Assembly (NCBI GenBank): GCA_002345705.1
Contig: DDWO01000017.1
Span: forward strand, 17,943 to 58,520
Length of the DNA stretch: 40,578 bases
Reading direction: 5' to 3'
From: Acholeplasmataceae bacterium UBA2284
Lineage (GTDB): Bacteria > Bacillota_I > Bacilli_A > Acholeplasmatales > Acholeplasmataceae
Shown here: positions 31,469-38,872 of the stretch, piece after piece
How positions within the stretch are numbered: position 1 is the stretch's first letter
Layout: the number at the start of each line of letters is the position of its first letter
The notes under the pieces: model-generated
What the model saw: the letters and a program-made list of their open reading frames with translations, nothing else
Databases searched by the model: none
Told to the model about the DNA's origin: nothing
Translations under genes and position numbers: made by a program

Positions 31469-31843
31469 TTATTCTTGATTCAATTGACATGCTTCGCAAT
31501 AGCCATAAACTGTCATATCATGATGCGTGATTTTGAAGTGATGCTCACTGGCTACTTGATCTGCTATATGATCCAAATGACAATCAATTTCATACATTTT
31601 TTGACACCCTAGACAAATCATATAATGATGGTGGTCTTTTTTATTAATGTAATAATATGATGTATTCTTCATATTGCTTTTTGAAACAAGTCCTTGGATG
31701 AAAAATGTATCAAGTGTTCGATAAACAGTTGATAAATTCATGGTGTGATCAGGAAGCTCTAATAGAATCATTTCAGCACTTTTAGGCTGTTCTGTTTTCG
31801 CTAGTAAGTCTAAAATCATTTTTCTTTGTTTTGTCATTCTCAT
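31469..31843 (-). CDS. Fur-family regulator, probable Zur
   Basis: The 124-residue protein has the winged-helix DNA-binding domain of the Fur family (recognition helix region with Leu-Ser-Thr-Val-Tyr-Arg-Thr-Leu). A His-rich hinge (Asp-His-His-His-Tyr) and two Cys-x-x-Cys pairs (Cys-Leu-Gly-Cys and Cys-Glu-Ala-Cys), which make the structural zinc site, follow. It is the last gene of a zinc-type ABC transporter operon, three bases after the permease, so zinc sensing (Zur) is the best guess over Fur, PerR or Mur. It probably represses its own operon through the two palindromes at the promoter. GGAG lies nine bases before ATG 31843; a second ATG at 31837 is possible. Confidence 0.88.
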   Translation of the reverse strand: MRMTKQRKMILDLLAKTEQPKSAEMILLELPDHTMNLSTVYRTLDTFFIQGLVSKSNMKNTSYYYINKKDHHHYMICLGCQKMYEIDCHLDHIADQVASEHHFKITHHDMTVYGYCEACQLNQE

Positions 31844-31845
31844 TT

Positions 31846-32661
31846 TTATTTTCTCCTTAAACTAAAGATATACTTAACTACAAATAAACATAGTAGCAGT
31901 AGAGCATAAATAACAACAATGGTTGACCCAACAGGTATTTCTAAAGGGTGGGCAATAAATATTCCCATGACGACAATGACAAATGATGAAATAATTCCAA
32001 ATATAAGTGTATTCTTAAAGCTCTTGGTTAGCTGACTTGCAATAACAGATGGAAAGACAACTAATGCAGAAATGAGTAATGTTCCAATTGTTCTTACACC
32101 AACTACGATAAAGAATGCCGTCAGCCCTGCAAGTAGATACCCTAGAACCTGAACATTAACCTTAGAAAATTTTGCATAATTTTGGTCATAGGTAATCATA
32201 AAGAGCTTTCTATAAAATACTAAGACAAAGATTGTGATAAATACTGTAATGATAATCGATAATACCATATCTGCAGTTGTTGCTGTAAAGATATTTCCAA
32301 CAAGCATACTTTCAATGGAGATATTAAAGCCTTGTCCCTTTTTGACTAAAATCAAACCAATCGCAAATGATACCGATGAAACAAGTCCAATCGCAGCATC
32401 CGCATTTATTGTTTTTGTTTGTGAAAGGTACTTAATTAATAAGGAAGCAAGTATTACAAATGGTATTGCGATATATAATGGTTCACCTGATAATAAAACA
32501 CCCAATATAATACCAGCAAAACTAACATGAGCAAGTCCATCAGCAATCATTGCTTGTTGATTCAAAACAAGATATGGTGATAGAAGTGCTGCCGATAGGG
32601 CAAGTGCAATACCTATAATAATAGCATTTTGAATAAATCCGTATTGTAGGAAATCAAGCAT
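31846..32661 (-). CDS. znuB: Zinc/manganese-type ABC transporter permease (ZnuB-like)
   Basis: The 271-residue protein is an ABC-3 family permease with about eight membrane segments. Its opening, Met-Leu-Asp-Phe-Leu-Gln-Tyr-Gly-Phe-Ile-Gln-Asn-Ala, and the Met-Ile-Ala-Asp-Gly-Leu-Ala-His-Val-Ser-Phe-Ala-Gly block are characteristic of this metal permease family, and a Val-Gly-x-Leu-Leu-x-Ser-Ala-Leu-Val-Val-like stretch (with Thr-Ile-Gly-Thr-Leu) follows later. The ATG at 32661 has a G-rich site seven bases upstream and overlaps the ATPase stop by eight bases; a longer frame to 32733 is unlikely. It pumps zinc (or Mn) inward together with its neighbours. Confidence 0.92.
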   Translation of the reverse strand: MLDFLQYGFIQNAIIIGIALALSAALLSPYLVLNQQAMIADGLAHVSFAGIILGVLLSGEPLYIAIPFVILASLLIKYLSQTKTINADAAIGLVSSVSFAIGLILVKKGQGFNISIESMLVGNIFTATTADMVLSIIITVFITIFVLVFYRKLFMITYDQNYAKFSKVNVQVLGYLLAGLTAFFIVVGVRTIGTLLISALVVFPSVIASQLTKSFKNTLIFGIISSFVIVVMGIFIAHPLEIPVGSTIVVIYALLLLCLFVVKYIFSLRRK

Positions 32662-33322
32662 GATGATGCCCCCTATGCTCATAAGCATGATATGCTTTAT
32701 ATGAACCAAAGAATTTAACCGTTTGGTCAACATACATTGTTAAGCAATCTTCTTTGACTGCATCTGTTAAATCATGAGTGACATGGATAATCGTCATTTG
32801 ATTTTCAAGCTGTAATTTATGCAATAGCTGATAAAACTTTTCTCTAAATGAAGGATCTAAAGCAGAAGTTGGCTCATCAAGAATCAGTAAATCTGGCTTT
32901 GAGATTAAAGCACGAATGATAAAGACTCTTTGTTGTTGACCGCCAGATAAGTAAGCCATACTTTCTTTAGCTAATTGAGGAATTTCCATCACTTTTAACC
33001 ATTCAGTAATCAAGTCACAATCCTCTTTCGATGGAATTAGCTTTTGTTTCGCAAATCCACTATAGATGACTTCTCTAACTGTCATTGGTAAATTGGTTTT
33101 TGTATTTAGCTTTTGAGGCAAATAACCCATTCTTAAGCTGTTATTGATTATTGAGCCATTGGATGGCTTCAATAAGCCAACAAGTAATTTAACAAGCGTT
33201 GTTTTACCACTACCATTAGGTCCAACAATATGAAGAAAATCACCTTTACTTAATTTGAAATTGACATCATGTAATGCTTGAAACTTACCAAATGAAACAG
33301 AAACATCCTTATATTCAATCAT
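32654..33322 (-). CDS. znuC: Zinc-type ABC transporter ATPase (ZnuC-like)
   Basis: The 222-residue ATPase has Walker A Gly-Pro-Asn-Gly-Ser-Gly-Lys-Thr-Thr (about 34-42), a Q-loop with Leu-Pro-Gln, signature Leu-Ser-Gly-Gly-Gln-Gln-Gln-Arg, Walker B Leu-Leu-Ile-Leu-Asp-Glu-Pro and switch Thr-His-Asp. The C-terminus is His-rich (His-Ala-Tyr-Glu-His-Arg-Gly-His-His-His), which may bind metal. It starts three bases after the binding-protein gene with no clear ribosome site, so translation is likely coupled. Confidence 0.93.
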   Translation of the reverse strand: MIEYKDVSVSFGKFQALHDVNFKLSKGDFLHIVGPNGSGKTTLVKLLVGLLKPSNGSIINNSLRMGYLPQKLNTKTNLPMTVREVIYSGFAKQKLIPSKEDCDLITEWLKVMEIPQLAKESMAYLSGGQQQRVFIIRALISKPDLLILDEPTSALDPSFREKFYQLLHKLQLENQMTIIHVTHDLTDAVKEDCLTMYVDQTVKFFGSYKAYHAYEHRGHHHA

Positions 33323-33325
33323 GAT

Positions 33326-34300
33326 TTAAATTGAAGTACCGCTTAGAACCAGTTTTAAATGATCAAAATTCATTTGTAGCAAGGAACTATAGGTTACTCC
33401 TTCCTCCATTTCAGCTTTTGTAACATTATGATATCCATGTAGAACCAATAAAGTTAACTCAAAATTATCCTTAGCAAGCTCACTCTTTATTTTGTTAGCA
33501 GCTTTAGGCTCAACAAGCTCTTCAATAAATAAGAAGTTTGTATTCGCGGTTTTCACTTGATTCACAAAGCTTATCAATTCAGCACTTGTTAAATCAGCAT
33601 CAGGCTTGAAATCTGTAAATAAAGATACGATATGTAGGTGATATCTAGCTGCAAACGCTCCTAAAGCATTATGTCCTGCGAAATAAATAGTAGAATCTTC
33701 ATAATCTTCTAAATACTCACTCATTTCATGATGAATTTCTTCTAGTTCTTCAATATATGCATGTGCATTTGCTGTATAGAAAGAGGCATTTTTTGGATCA
33801 ATTTCTATAATCTTTTCTAAAATAGCCTCAATTAGCTGCATAGCTGTTGTAGGATCTGTCCAATAATGAATTCTATTTTCTTCCTCATGGTCATGATCAT
33901 CTTCAGCAAGCTGATAGCTAAGCTTTGTTGGATGGCTTACATGCTCGTCATGGTGTTCATGCTCTGCTAGTTCATAAGCATTAGAAAGGTTCAAGACAAT
34001 TGTGTTTTCGCTACCAATTTTTGTTTCATCCTTAATCCATGTATCTATTTCTAAGCTTGTAAAAATAAATAATTTAGTTTCCTTTATTGCTACAATATCT
34101 CTACTTGTAGCTTCATAATCGTGAATTTCAGCTCCAGGTGGAATCAGTAAACTCACTGTCATTTTGTCTCCAACAATTTGTCTTGCGAAGTCATATTGCG
34201 GGAACATTGTCGTTACAATGTCCGCTTTCTTGCTATTCGTACATGACGCAAGAAATAATAGTGTTATAATTAATAATGTCATGCTTGCAAATTTTTTCAT
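33326..34300 (-). CDS. znuA: Zinc-binding lipoprotein of the ABC transporter (ZnuA-like)
   Basis: The 324-residue cluster A-I metal-binding lipoprotein has a signal peptide with a lipobox Leu-Ala-Ser-Cys20, so it is anchored to the outer face of the membrane. The domain shows an early Phe-Pro-x-Tyr-Asp-Phe, Pro-Gly-x-Glu-x-His-Asp-Tyr-Glu (metal His), a His/Asp/Glu-rich flexible loop (about 113-145) typical of zinc-specific members, Trp-Thr-Asp-Pro, and Gly-His-Asn-Ala-Leu-Gly. The acidic-His loop favours zinc over manganese. AAGGAG precedes the ATG. It is first in the operon. Confidence 0.93.
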   Translation of the reverse strand: MKKFASMTLLIITLLFLASCTNSKKADIVTTMFPQYDFARQIVGDKMTVSLLIPPGAEIHDYEATSRDIVAIKETKLFIFTSLEIDTWIKDETKIGSENTIVLNLSNAYELAEHEHHDEHVSHPTKLSYQLAEDDHDHEEENRIHYWTDPTTAMQLIEAILEKIIEIDPKNASFYTANAHAYIEELEEIHHEMSEYLEDYEDSTIYFAGHNALGAFAARYHLHIVSLFTDFKPDADLTSAELISFVNQVKTANTNFLFIEELVEPKAANKIKSELAKDNFELTLLVLHGYHNVTKAEMEEGVTYSSLLQMNFDHLKLVLSGTSI

Positions 34301-34316
34301 ATCTATCTCTCCTTGT

Positions 34317-34331
34317 TGCGAATCATTCGCA
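34317..34331 (-). promoter_or_regulatory. Fur-family operator 1 (perfect 7-1-7 palindrome)
   Basis: TGCGAAT-C-ATTCGCA is a perfect inverted repeat of Fur-family geometry. It covers the predicted transcription start and the first bases of the znu transcript, so binding would block initiation or early elongation. Confidence 0.75.
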
Positions 34332-34336
34332 GTAAT

Positions 34337-34365
34337 AGTATAGCATATTAAATTCTATTTGCAAA
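34337..34365 (-). promoter_or_regulatory. Promoter of the zinc uptake operon
   Basis: On the minus strand, TTTGCA (34360-34365), a 17-base spacer and TATACT (34337-34342) with an extended TG. It lies between the two operators, and operator 2 overlaps the -35. Confidence 0.65.
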
Positions 34366-34374
34366 TAATTCGCA
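34360..34374 (-). promoter_or_regulatory. Fur-family operator 2 (7-1-7, one mismatch)
   Basis: TGCAAAT-A-ATTCGCA shares the half-site of operator 1 with a single changed base. Its centre is 43 bases from that of operator 1, about four helical turns, so both sites face the same side of the DNA. Confidence 0.7.
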
Positions 34375-34422
34375 ATAAATATTAAAAGTCATTATATTTC
34401 TCTATAAAACAACTTAAAAAAA

Positions 34423-34451
34423 TTGAATTCTTATAGAATAAATGTTATAAT
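34423..34451 (+). promoter_or_regulatory. Promoter of the rimP-nusA-infB operon
   Basis: TTGAAT (34423-34428), a 17-base spacer and a perfect TATAAT (34446-34451) with an extended TG. The predicted start is about 34458. Confidence 0.8.
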
Positions 34452-34464
34452 GAAGACCTAAACA

Positions 34465-34493
34465 TGAGTGGGATGATGATTTCCACTCATTTT
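34465..34493 (+). promoter_or_regulatory. Leader hairpin of the rimP operon (possible attenuator)
   Basis: A 7-bp stem TGAGTGG/CCACTCA (34465-34471 with 34483-34489) has an 11-base loop and is followed by TTTT, at the very 5' end of the predicted transcript and ahead of the rimP ribosome site. It resembles a weak intrinsic terminator and could allow NusA autoregulation. Confidence 0.55.
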
Positions 34494-34505
34494 ATTGAGG
34501 TCAAT

Positions 34506-34946
34506 ATGAATTTAGAAAAAATGAAAGAAAAGTTAATACCAATATTAAATAATAGTAATCTCTCAATCTACTCTATTCGAACAAAAAAAGAGTTTGGTGA
34601 AAAGATTGTTGAGATACTTATCGACACTGAAATTATGGATATCAATGATTTAGAAAAGATTCATCTTGAATATATTGATACACTCACAGATGATGAAATG
34701 GATCCTGATTATTTTCTTGAATTGTCATCAGTAGGTGCTGAAAGACCTTTGAAGACAAAGGAAGATGTTATAAAAGCAGTCGGTAAGTATGTTTACTTAG
34801 AGTCACAAAAATTAAAAGGGTTTGGAACACTGCTTTCATTTGTCGATGATATACTATTATTAGAGATTAATGAAAAAGGTCGTATAAGAAAAATAGAAAT
34901 CAAGTTTGATGACGCAAAGAAAATGCGTACTGCCATCAAGTTTTAG
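34506..34946 (+). CDS. rimP: Ribosome maturation factor RimP
   Basis: The 146-residue protein has the RimP two-domain form: an N-terminal alpha/beta domain ending in Asp-Tyr-Phe-Leu-Glu-Leu-Ser-Ser-Val-Gly-Ala-Glu-Arg-Pro-Leu (like the conserved Leu-Glu-Val-Ser-Ser-Pro-Gly-x-x-Arg-Pro-Leu) and a C-terminal SH3-like domain. It assists 30S subunit assembly. The ATG at 34506 is chosen because GAGGT lies five bases upstream; the longer frame from 34464 begins in the leader hairpin. It sits directly before nusA, as in nearly all bacteria. Confidence 0.9.
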   Translation: MNLEKMKEKLIPILNNSNLSIYSIRTKKEFGEKIVEILIDTEIMDINDLEKIHLEYIDTLTDDEMDPDYFLELSSVGAERPLKTKEDVIKAVGKYVYLESQKLKGFGTLLSFVDDILLLEINEKGRIRKIEIKFDDAKKMRTAIKF

Positions 34947-34955
34947 GAGGATATC

Positions 34956-36026
34956 ATGATCAGTAAAGAATTTTTTAAAAACATTGAAGCGGTTGCTGAC
35001 GAAAAAGAATTAACACATGAACAAGTCTTAGAAGCATTTGTTCAAGGCATGATCGCTGGATGCAAAAAGGCACATGATGTGCGTTCTTGCCGTGTTGAAA
35101 TTAAGGAAGAAAAGAGTGAAATTCTTGTCTATAAACAACATCTAGTTGTCGAAGAATATTCGATGGATGCCGATAAGAACTATTCACAAATATTAATCGA
35201 TGAAGCGAAAGTAATCAATTCACGCGCTAAAGTCGGTGATATCATTGAAGAAAAAATTGATCCAAAGGATTTTGGACATTTTGCTGTTCGCGATTTCAAG
35301 AGCAGACTCAATGAAACCTTAATTAACATGCAAAAGGAAAATTTATACAAGCACTTTAAGAAATTCGAGCACGAAATGATTTCTGCACGTGTTATTGATG
35401 TCGCAGATGAGCATTACCGTCTAGATATAGGTAAGGACTTAACAACACTATTACCAAAGAAAGAAGCACTTCCAAAGGACAAATTCCATGTAGGGGACTA
35501 TGTGAGAGTTTATGTATCTGATGTTGAAATGAAAACAAAATGGCCTAAGGTCTTTGTCAGTCGTTCTCATCCATCATTAATCATTCGTCTTTTAGAAAGC
35601 TTTATTCCAGAAATTAAGGATGGTATTATTGAAGTCATGGGTATTTCTCGTGATCCAGGTGACCGTTCTAAAATCGGTGTAAAATCAAATGATCCAAAGG
35701 TAGATCCTATCGGAGCCTGTGTTGGTGAAGGTGGATCTAGAATTCGTGAAATTGTTAAAGCTTTATCCGATGAAAAAATCGATTTATTCCGTTGGAGTGA
35801 CAATGAAAAGGAATTAATTGCTAATGCACTGCAGCCAGCTGAAGTCATTGCAGTAACAAGAGTCAATCCTAAGGAAAAAAATGCACTAGCAATCGTGCCA
35901 AATGATCAGTTATCACTAGCTATTGGTAAGTTAGGACAAAATGTTAAACTCGCTGTTCAAGCATGCGGTTGGAGCATTGATATTAAATCAGAAGAAATGG
36001 CTCAAGGCGAAGGCATCCTATATTAA
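34956..36026 (+). CDS. nusA: Transcription termination/antitermination factor NusA
   Basis: The 356-residue protein has an N-terminal RNA-polymerase-binding domain (about 1-125), an S1 domain (about 132-200) and two KH domains (about 205-345; Gly-Ala-Cys-Val-Gly-x-Gly-Gly-Ser-Arg-Ile is the KH1 loop and Ile-Gly-Lys-x-Gly-Gln-Asn-Val-Lys-Leu-Ala is KH2). It lacks the C-terminal acidic repeats of E. coli NusA, as usual in Bacillota. It modulates pausing and intrinsic termination. AGGAGG lies before the ATG. Confidence 0.97.
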   Translation: MISKEFFKNIEAVADEKELTHEQVLEAFVQGMIAGCKKAHDVRSCRVEIKEEKSEILVYKQHLVVEEYSMDADKNYSQILIDEAKVINSRAKVGDIIEEKIDPKDFGHFAVRDFKSRLNETLINMQKENLYKHFKKFEHEMISARVIDVADEHYRLDIGKDLTTLLPKKEALPKDKFHVGDYVRVYVSDVEMKTKWPKVFVSRSHPSLIIRLLESFIPEIKDGIIEVMGISRDPGDRSKIGVKSNDPKVDPIGACVGEGGSRIREIVKALSDEKIDLFRWSDNEKELIANALQPAEVIAVTRVNPKEKNALAIVPNDQLSLAIGKLGQNVKLAVQACGWSIDIKSEEMAQGEGILY

Positions 36027-36055
36027 TTTATAATCCTTAAGAAAGGGTGATGTCA

Positions 36056-36322
36056 GTGACAAAGGTCAAGAAAATACCATTAAGAACATGCGTTGTATCT
36101 AAAGAAGTACTACCTAAAAAGTCTTTAGTTAGAATCGCAGCAACCAAGGAAGGTGTCGTTTCCATCGATTTAGTTGGAAAAGCTCCTGGACGTGGTGCAT
36201 ATTTAAAGTTAAGTAGGGAAGTTATTTTACTTGCAAAAAAAACAAAGGCACTCGATCGTAAGCTAGAGGCTACAGTTCCTGATGAAATTTATGACGAACT
36301 GTTAAAAATTGCAAATGAATAA
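36056..36322 (+). CDS. rnpM: RNase P modulator RnpM (YlxR family)
   Basis: The 88-residue DUF448/YlxR protein has Pro-Leu-Arg-Thr-Cys-Val-Val near residue 8, Leu-Val-Arg-Ile-Ala and Gly-Lys-Ala-Pro-Gly-Arg-Gly-Ala-Tyr. YlxR of Bacillus binds RNase P and nucleoid DNA and was recently renamed RnpM. The GTG at 36056 is preferred: the AAAGGG site ends about eight bases before it, and family members open with few residues before Pro-Leu-Arg. The ATG at 36050 is too close to that site. It overlaps ylxQ by eight bases. Confidence 0.9.
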   Translation: MTKVKKIPLRTCVVSKEVLPKKSLVRIAATKEGVVSIDLVGKAPGRGAYLKLSREVILLAKKTKALDRKLEATVPDEIYDELLKIANE

Positions 36323-36605
36323 CACAATCGGATTAGCACGTAGAGCTAAAAAGGTAACCGTTGGTACAGATATGACGATAACTGCGCTCAGAAATGGGAA
36401 GTTATCCTTAATTATCATGGCAACCGATGCCTCACACACAACAAAGAAAAAAGTTTATGACAAAGCCAAAACATATAATGTTGAGGTTATTGAACAATTA
36501 TCGTCATTTGAAATTTCAAATGCACTAGGCAAAGACGACATCAAAGTGATTGGAATAACCGATAGGGGGTTTAGTCAATTATTGATGGATCAGAGAAGGA
36601 AGTGA
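36315..36605 (+). CDS. ylxQ: L7Ae-family RNA-binding protein YlxQ
   Basis: The 96-residue protein has the L7Ae/L30e fold signature: Ile-Gly-Leu-Ala-Arg-Arg-Ala, Ala-Leu-Arg-Asn-Gly-Lys, Ala-Thr-Asp-Ala-Ser, and a late Lys-Val-Ile-Gly-Ile-Thr-Asp. It is a probable kink-turn RNA binder of unknown precise role, always in this operon position. The ATG at 36315 lies inside rnpM with no obvious ribosome site, so it is translationally coupled; the TTG at 36309 is an unlikely alternative. Confidence 0.9.
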   Translation: MNNTIGLARRAKKVTVGTDMTITALRNGKLSLIIMATDASHTTKKKVYDKAKTYNVEVIEQLSSFEISNALGKDDIKVIGITDRGFSQLLMDQRRK

Positions 36606-36609
36606 TTTT

Positions 36610-38478
36610 ATGCCAGCACCAAAGAGATTCAATAGTAATAACAGCAATGCAAAGAAAAAGCCGGATGTTAAAAAACAAACGAATTATCCTAAAAGGGATG
36701 TAAGACCTGTTGTAGCAAAACCAGTAGGTGAAAGAATATTTATTTATAAGCCTGAAATGAATGTCGCTGATGTAGCCTTAGGTTTAGGGTTAAGCAATGC
36801 AGCAATGATCAAAAAATTAATGCAATTAGGATTAATGGCAAGCATCAATCAAGTCATCGATAGAGACACGATTGAAGTCATCGCACTTGATGAAGGATAT
36901 AAGGTTGAAGATGAAGTTATCACTGACGTTACACGCTATGATGAAATGGAATTGGTTGATGACCCAAAGGATATGGTCAAAAGACCTCCAATTGTTACAG
37001 TCATGGGACACGTTGACCATGGTAAGACAACTTTATTAGATGCGATTCGTAAATCTAGAGTCGTTGAAGGCGAAGCTGGTGGAATCACTCAGCATATCGG
37101 TGCCTATCAAGTCATCCGTAATGGAGAAGCTATTACTTTTATCGATACTCCAGGTCACGCCGCTTTCACTGAAATGCGTGCACGTGGTGCAAAGGTAACA
37201 GATATCGTTATCCTAGTGGTTGCAGCAGATGATGGCGTTATGCCACAAACCATTGAAGCGTTAGATCATGCGAAAGCAGCTAAGGTTCCAATTGTTGTTG
37301 CAGTCAATAAAATGGATAAATCTTCAGCAAATCCAGACCGTGTTATGACTGAACTCTCAGAGCATGGATTAATCCCAGAAGCATGGGGTGGAAAAACACC
37401 TTATGTCCATGTGTCAGCATTAAGAAAACAAGGTTTAGAAGAGCTTCTAGATGTTGTTCAATTAATTAGTGAAATCGAAGAGTTCAAGGCGAATCCTAAG
37501 CGTTTAGCAAAGGGAACAGTTATTGAAGCTCAATTAGATAAAGGTCGTGGAGCAGTAGCAACTCTAATTGTTGAAACTGGTACACTGCATGTCGGTGATT
37601 ATATCGTTATCGGTAATACCTATGGTAAAGTCAGAACGATGCAAGATGACCTAAAGAAGAGATATAATGAAGCGATTCCTTCACAGCCTATTGAAATTAC
37701 AGGCTTGAATGAAGTGCCTCAAGCTGGCGACATTTTCATGGCCTTTAAGGATGAAAGAGTTACTAGAGATATCGCTAACGAACGTCAATCTAGACAAAAG
37801 GATACTGAAAATAAATCAGTGAAGAAGACATCATTAGATTCAATGTTTGGTGAAATGGAATCTACTGAAAAGGAATTAAACATTATTATTAAAGGTGATG
37901 TTCAAGGATCAATTGAAGCACTTAAGGGATTACTAGAAAATATCGATGTCAGTGGTTTTCATGTGAATGTTGTTAGATCATCTGTCGGTGCTATCACTGA
38001 AAGTGATGTAACGCTGGCTTCTGCATCTAAAGCAATCGTTATTGGATTTAATGTTAGACCATCATCTGCTGTTAAGCAGGTTGCTGATCAACAGGGTGTT
38101 GAAATAAGATTATATAGTATTATTTACCGTGTTCAAGAGGATGTTGAAGCAGCTCTTAAGGGTATGCTTGCACCAACATTTGAAGAAATCGTTACAGGAA
38201 CTGCTGAAGTTAGAGAAACCTTCAAGGTTTCAAAGATTGGTACCATTGCAGGTTGCTATGTAACAGACGGTTTAATTAAACGCGATGCGTTAGTTCGCGT
38301 GCTTAGAAACTCAGTGGTTGTATATGAAGGTAAACTTGCATCTCTTAAGAGATTTAAGGATGATGCAAAGGAAGTTAAATACGGCTATGAATGTGGTCTT
38401 TCCATTGAAAATTTCAATGATTTAAAAGTGGGAGACATTATCGAAGCATCACAAATGAAGGAAGTTGAGGTAGACTAG
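36610..38478 (+). CDS. infB: Translation initiation factor IF-2
   Basis: The 622-residue GTPase brings initiator tRNA to the 30S subunit. A short basic N-terminus (about 1-40) is followed by the IF2-N domain (about 45-95). The GTP domain has Gly133-His-Val-Asp-His-Gly-Lys-Thr140, Asp-Thr-Pro-Gly-His and Asn-Lys-Met-Asp. Domains II, III and the fMet-tRNA-binding C2 domain follow. It is shorter than E. coli (890) and Bacillus (716) IF-2 because of the trimmed N-terminus, as is common in reduced genomes. GAAGGAAG lies before the ATG. Confidence 0.98.
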   Translation: MPAPKRFNSNNSNAKKKPDVKKQTNYPKRDVRPVVAKPVGERIFIYKPEMNVADVALGLGLSNAAMIKKLMQLGLMASINQVIDRDTIEVIALDEGYKVEDEVITDVTRYDEMELVDDPKDMVKRPPIVTVMGHVDHGKTTLLDAIRKSRVVEGEAGGITQHIGAYQVIRNGEAITFIDTPGHAAFTEMRARGAKVTDIVILVVAADDGVMPQTIEALDHAKAAKVPIVVAVNKMDKSSANPDRVMTELSEHGLIPEAWGGKTPYVHVSALRKQGLEELLDVVQLISEIEEFKANPKRLAKGTVIEAQLDKGRGAVATLIVETGTLHVGDYIVIGNTYGKVRTMQDDLKKRYNEAIPSQPIEITGLNEVPQAGDIFMAFKDERVTRDIANERQSRQKDTENKSVKKTSLDSMFGEMESTEKELNIIIKGDVQGSIEALKGLLENIDVSGFHVNVVRSSVGAITESDVTLASASKAIVIGFNVRPSSAVKQVADQQGVEIRLYSIIYRVQEDVEAALKGMLAPTFEEIVTGTAEVRETFKVSKIGTIAGCYVTDGLIKRDALVRVLRNSVVVYEGKLASLKRFKDDAKEVKYGYECGLSIENFNDLKVGDIIEASQMKEVEVD

Positions 38479-38479
38479 T

Positions 38480-38821
38480 ATGTCAATTACAACAGATCGT
38501 TTAGCAAGTTTGATTCAAAGAGAATTAGCATCTATTGTCAATCAAGAAGTGAAGGATAAGAGCTTTGGCTATATTAACTTAACAGAAGTTAAAGTCACTA
38601 AGGATGTTTCATTTGCTACTATCTATTACACGATTTTATCTGATGATCCAAAGATTATTGAAAAGTCAAAGGTATCTATAGATGAAGCGAAAGTAACAAT
38701 CCGTATGGAGCTTGCCAAGAAAATTAATAATATTCGAAAGATTCCTGATTTAATATTTAAATATGATGAAGCACTTGCCTATGGCAATCATATTGACAAG
38801 ATTCTAAAAACAATAAAGTAA
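38480..38821 (+). CDS. rbfA: Ribosome-binding factor A
   Basis: The 113-residue protein has the single KH-like RbfA domain: an N-terminal helix with Arg-Leu-x-x-Leu-Ile-Gln-Arg-Glu-Leu, then Val-Thr-Lys-Asp-Val-Ser-Phe-Ala-x-Ile-Tyr and Ile-Arg-x-x-Leu-Ala-x-Lys-Ile-Asn-x-x-Arg-x-x-Pro. It helps 16S 5' end maturation and cold growth. It starts one base after the infB stop and closes the operon. Confidence 0.95.
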   Translation: MSITTDRLASLIQRELASIVNQEVKDKSFGYINLTEVKVTKDVSFATIYYTILSDDPKIIEKSKVSIDEAKVTIRMELAKKINNIRKIPDLIFKYDEALAYGNHIDKILKTIK

Positions 38822-38838
38822 CCTCGGTTACTTTTTTT
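38815..38838 (+). terminator. Intrinsic terminator of the rimP-rbfA operon
   Basis: Stem AAGTAAC/GTTACTT (38816-38822 with 38827-38833), loop CTCG and a seven-T run. The rbfA stop codon lies in the stem. Confidence 0.9.
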
Positions 38839-38848
38839 GTAATTCTGA

Positions 38849-38857
38849 TGGTATAAT
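38849..38857 (+). promoter_or_regulatory. Extended -10 promoter of priA
   Basis: TGGTATAAT lies just after the rbfA terminator and 15 bases before the ATG, which implies a very short leader. Confidence 0.6.
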
Positions 38858-38872
38858 AAAGTGGGTGAAAGC

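Noticed and set aside
32662..32733. 72-base upstream extension of znuB, adding 24 residues
   Set aside because: The extension lies wholly inside znuC, is not hydrophobic in the family pattern, and the ATG at 32661 has a proper ribosome site and family-typical opening.
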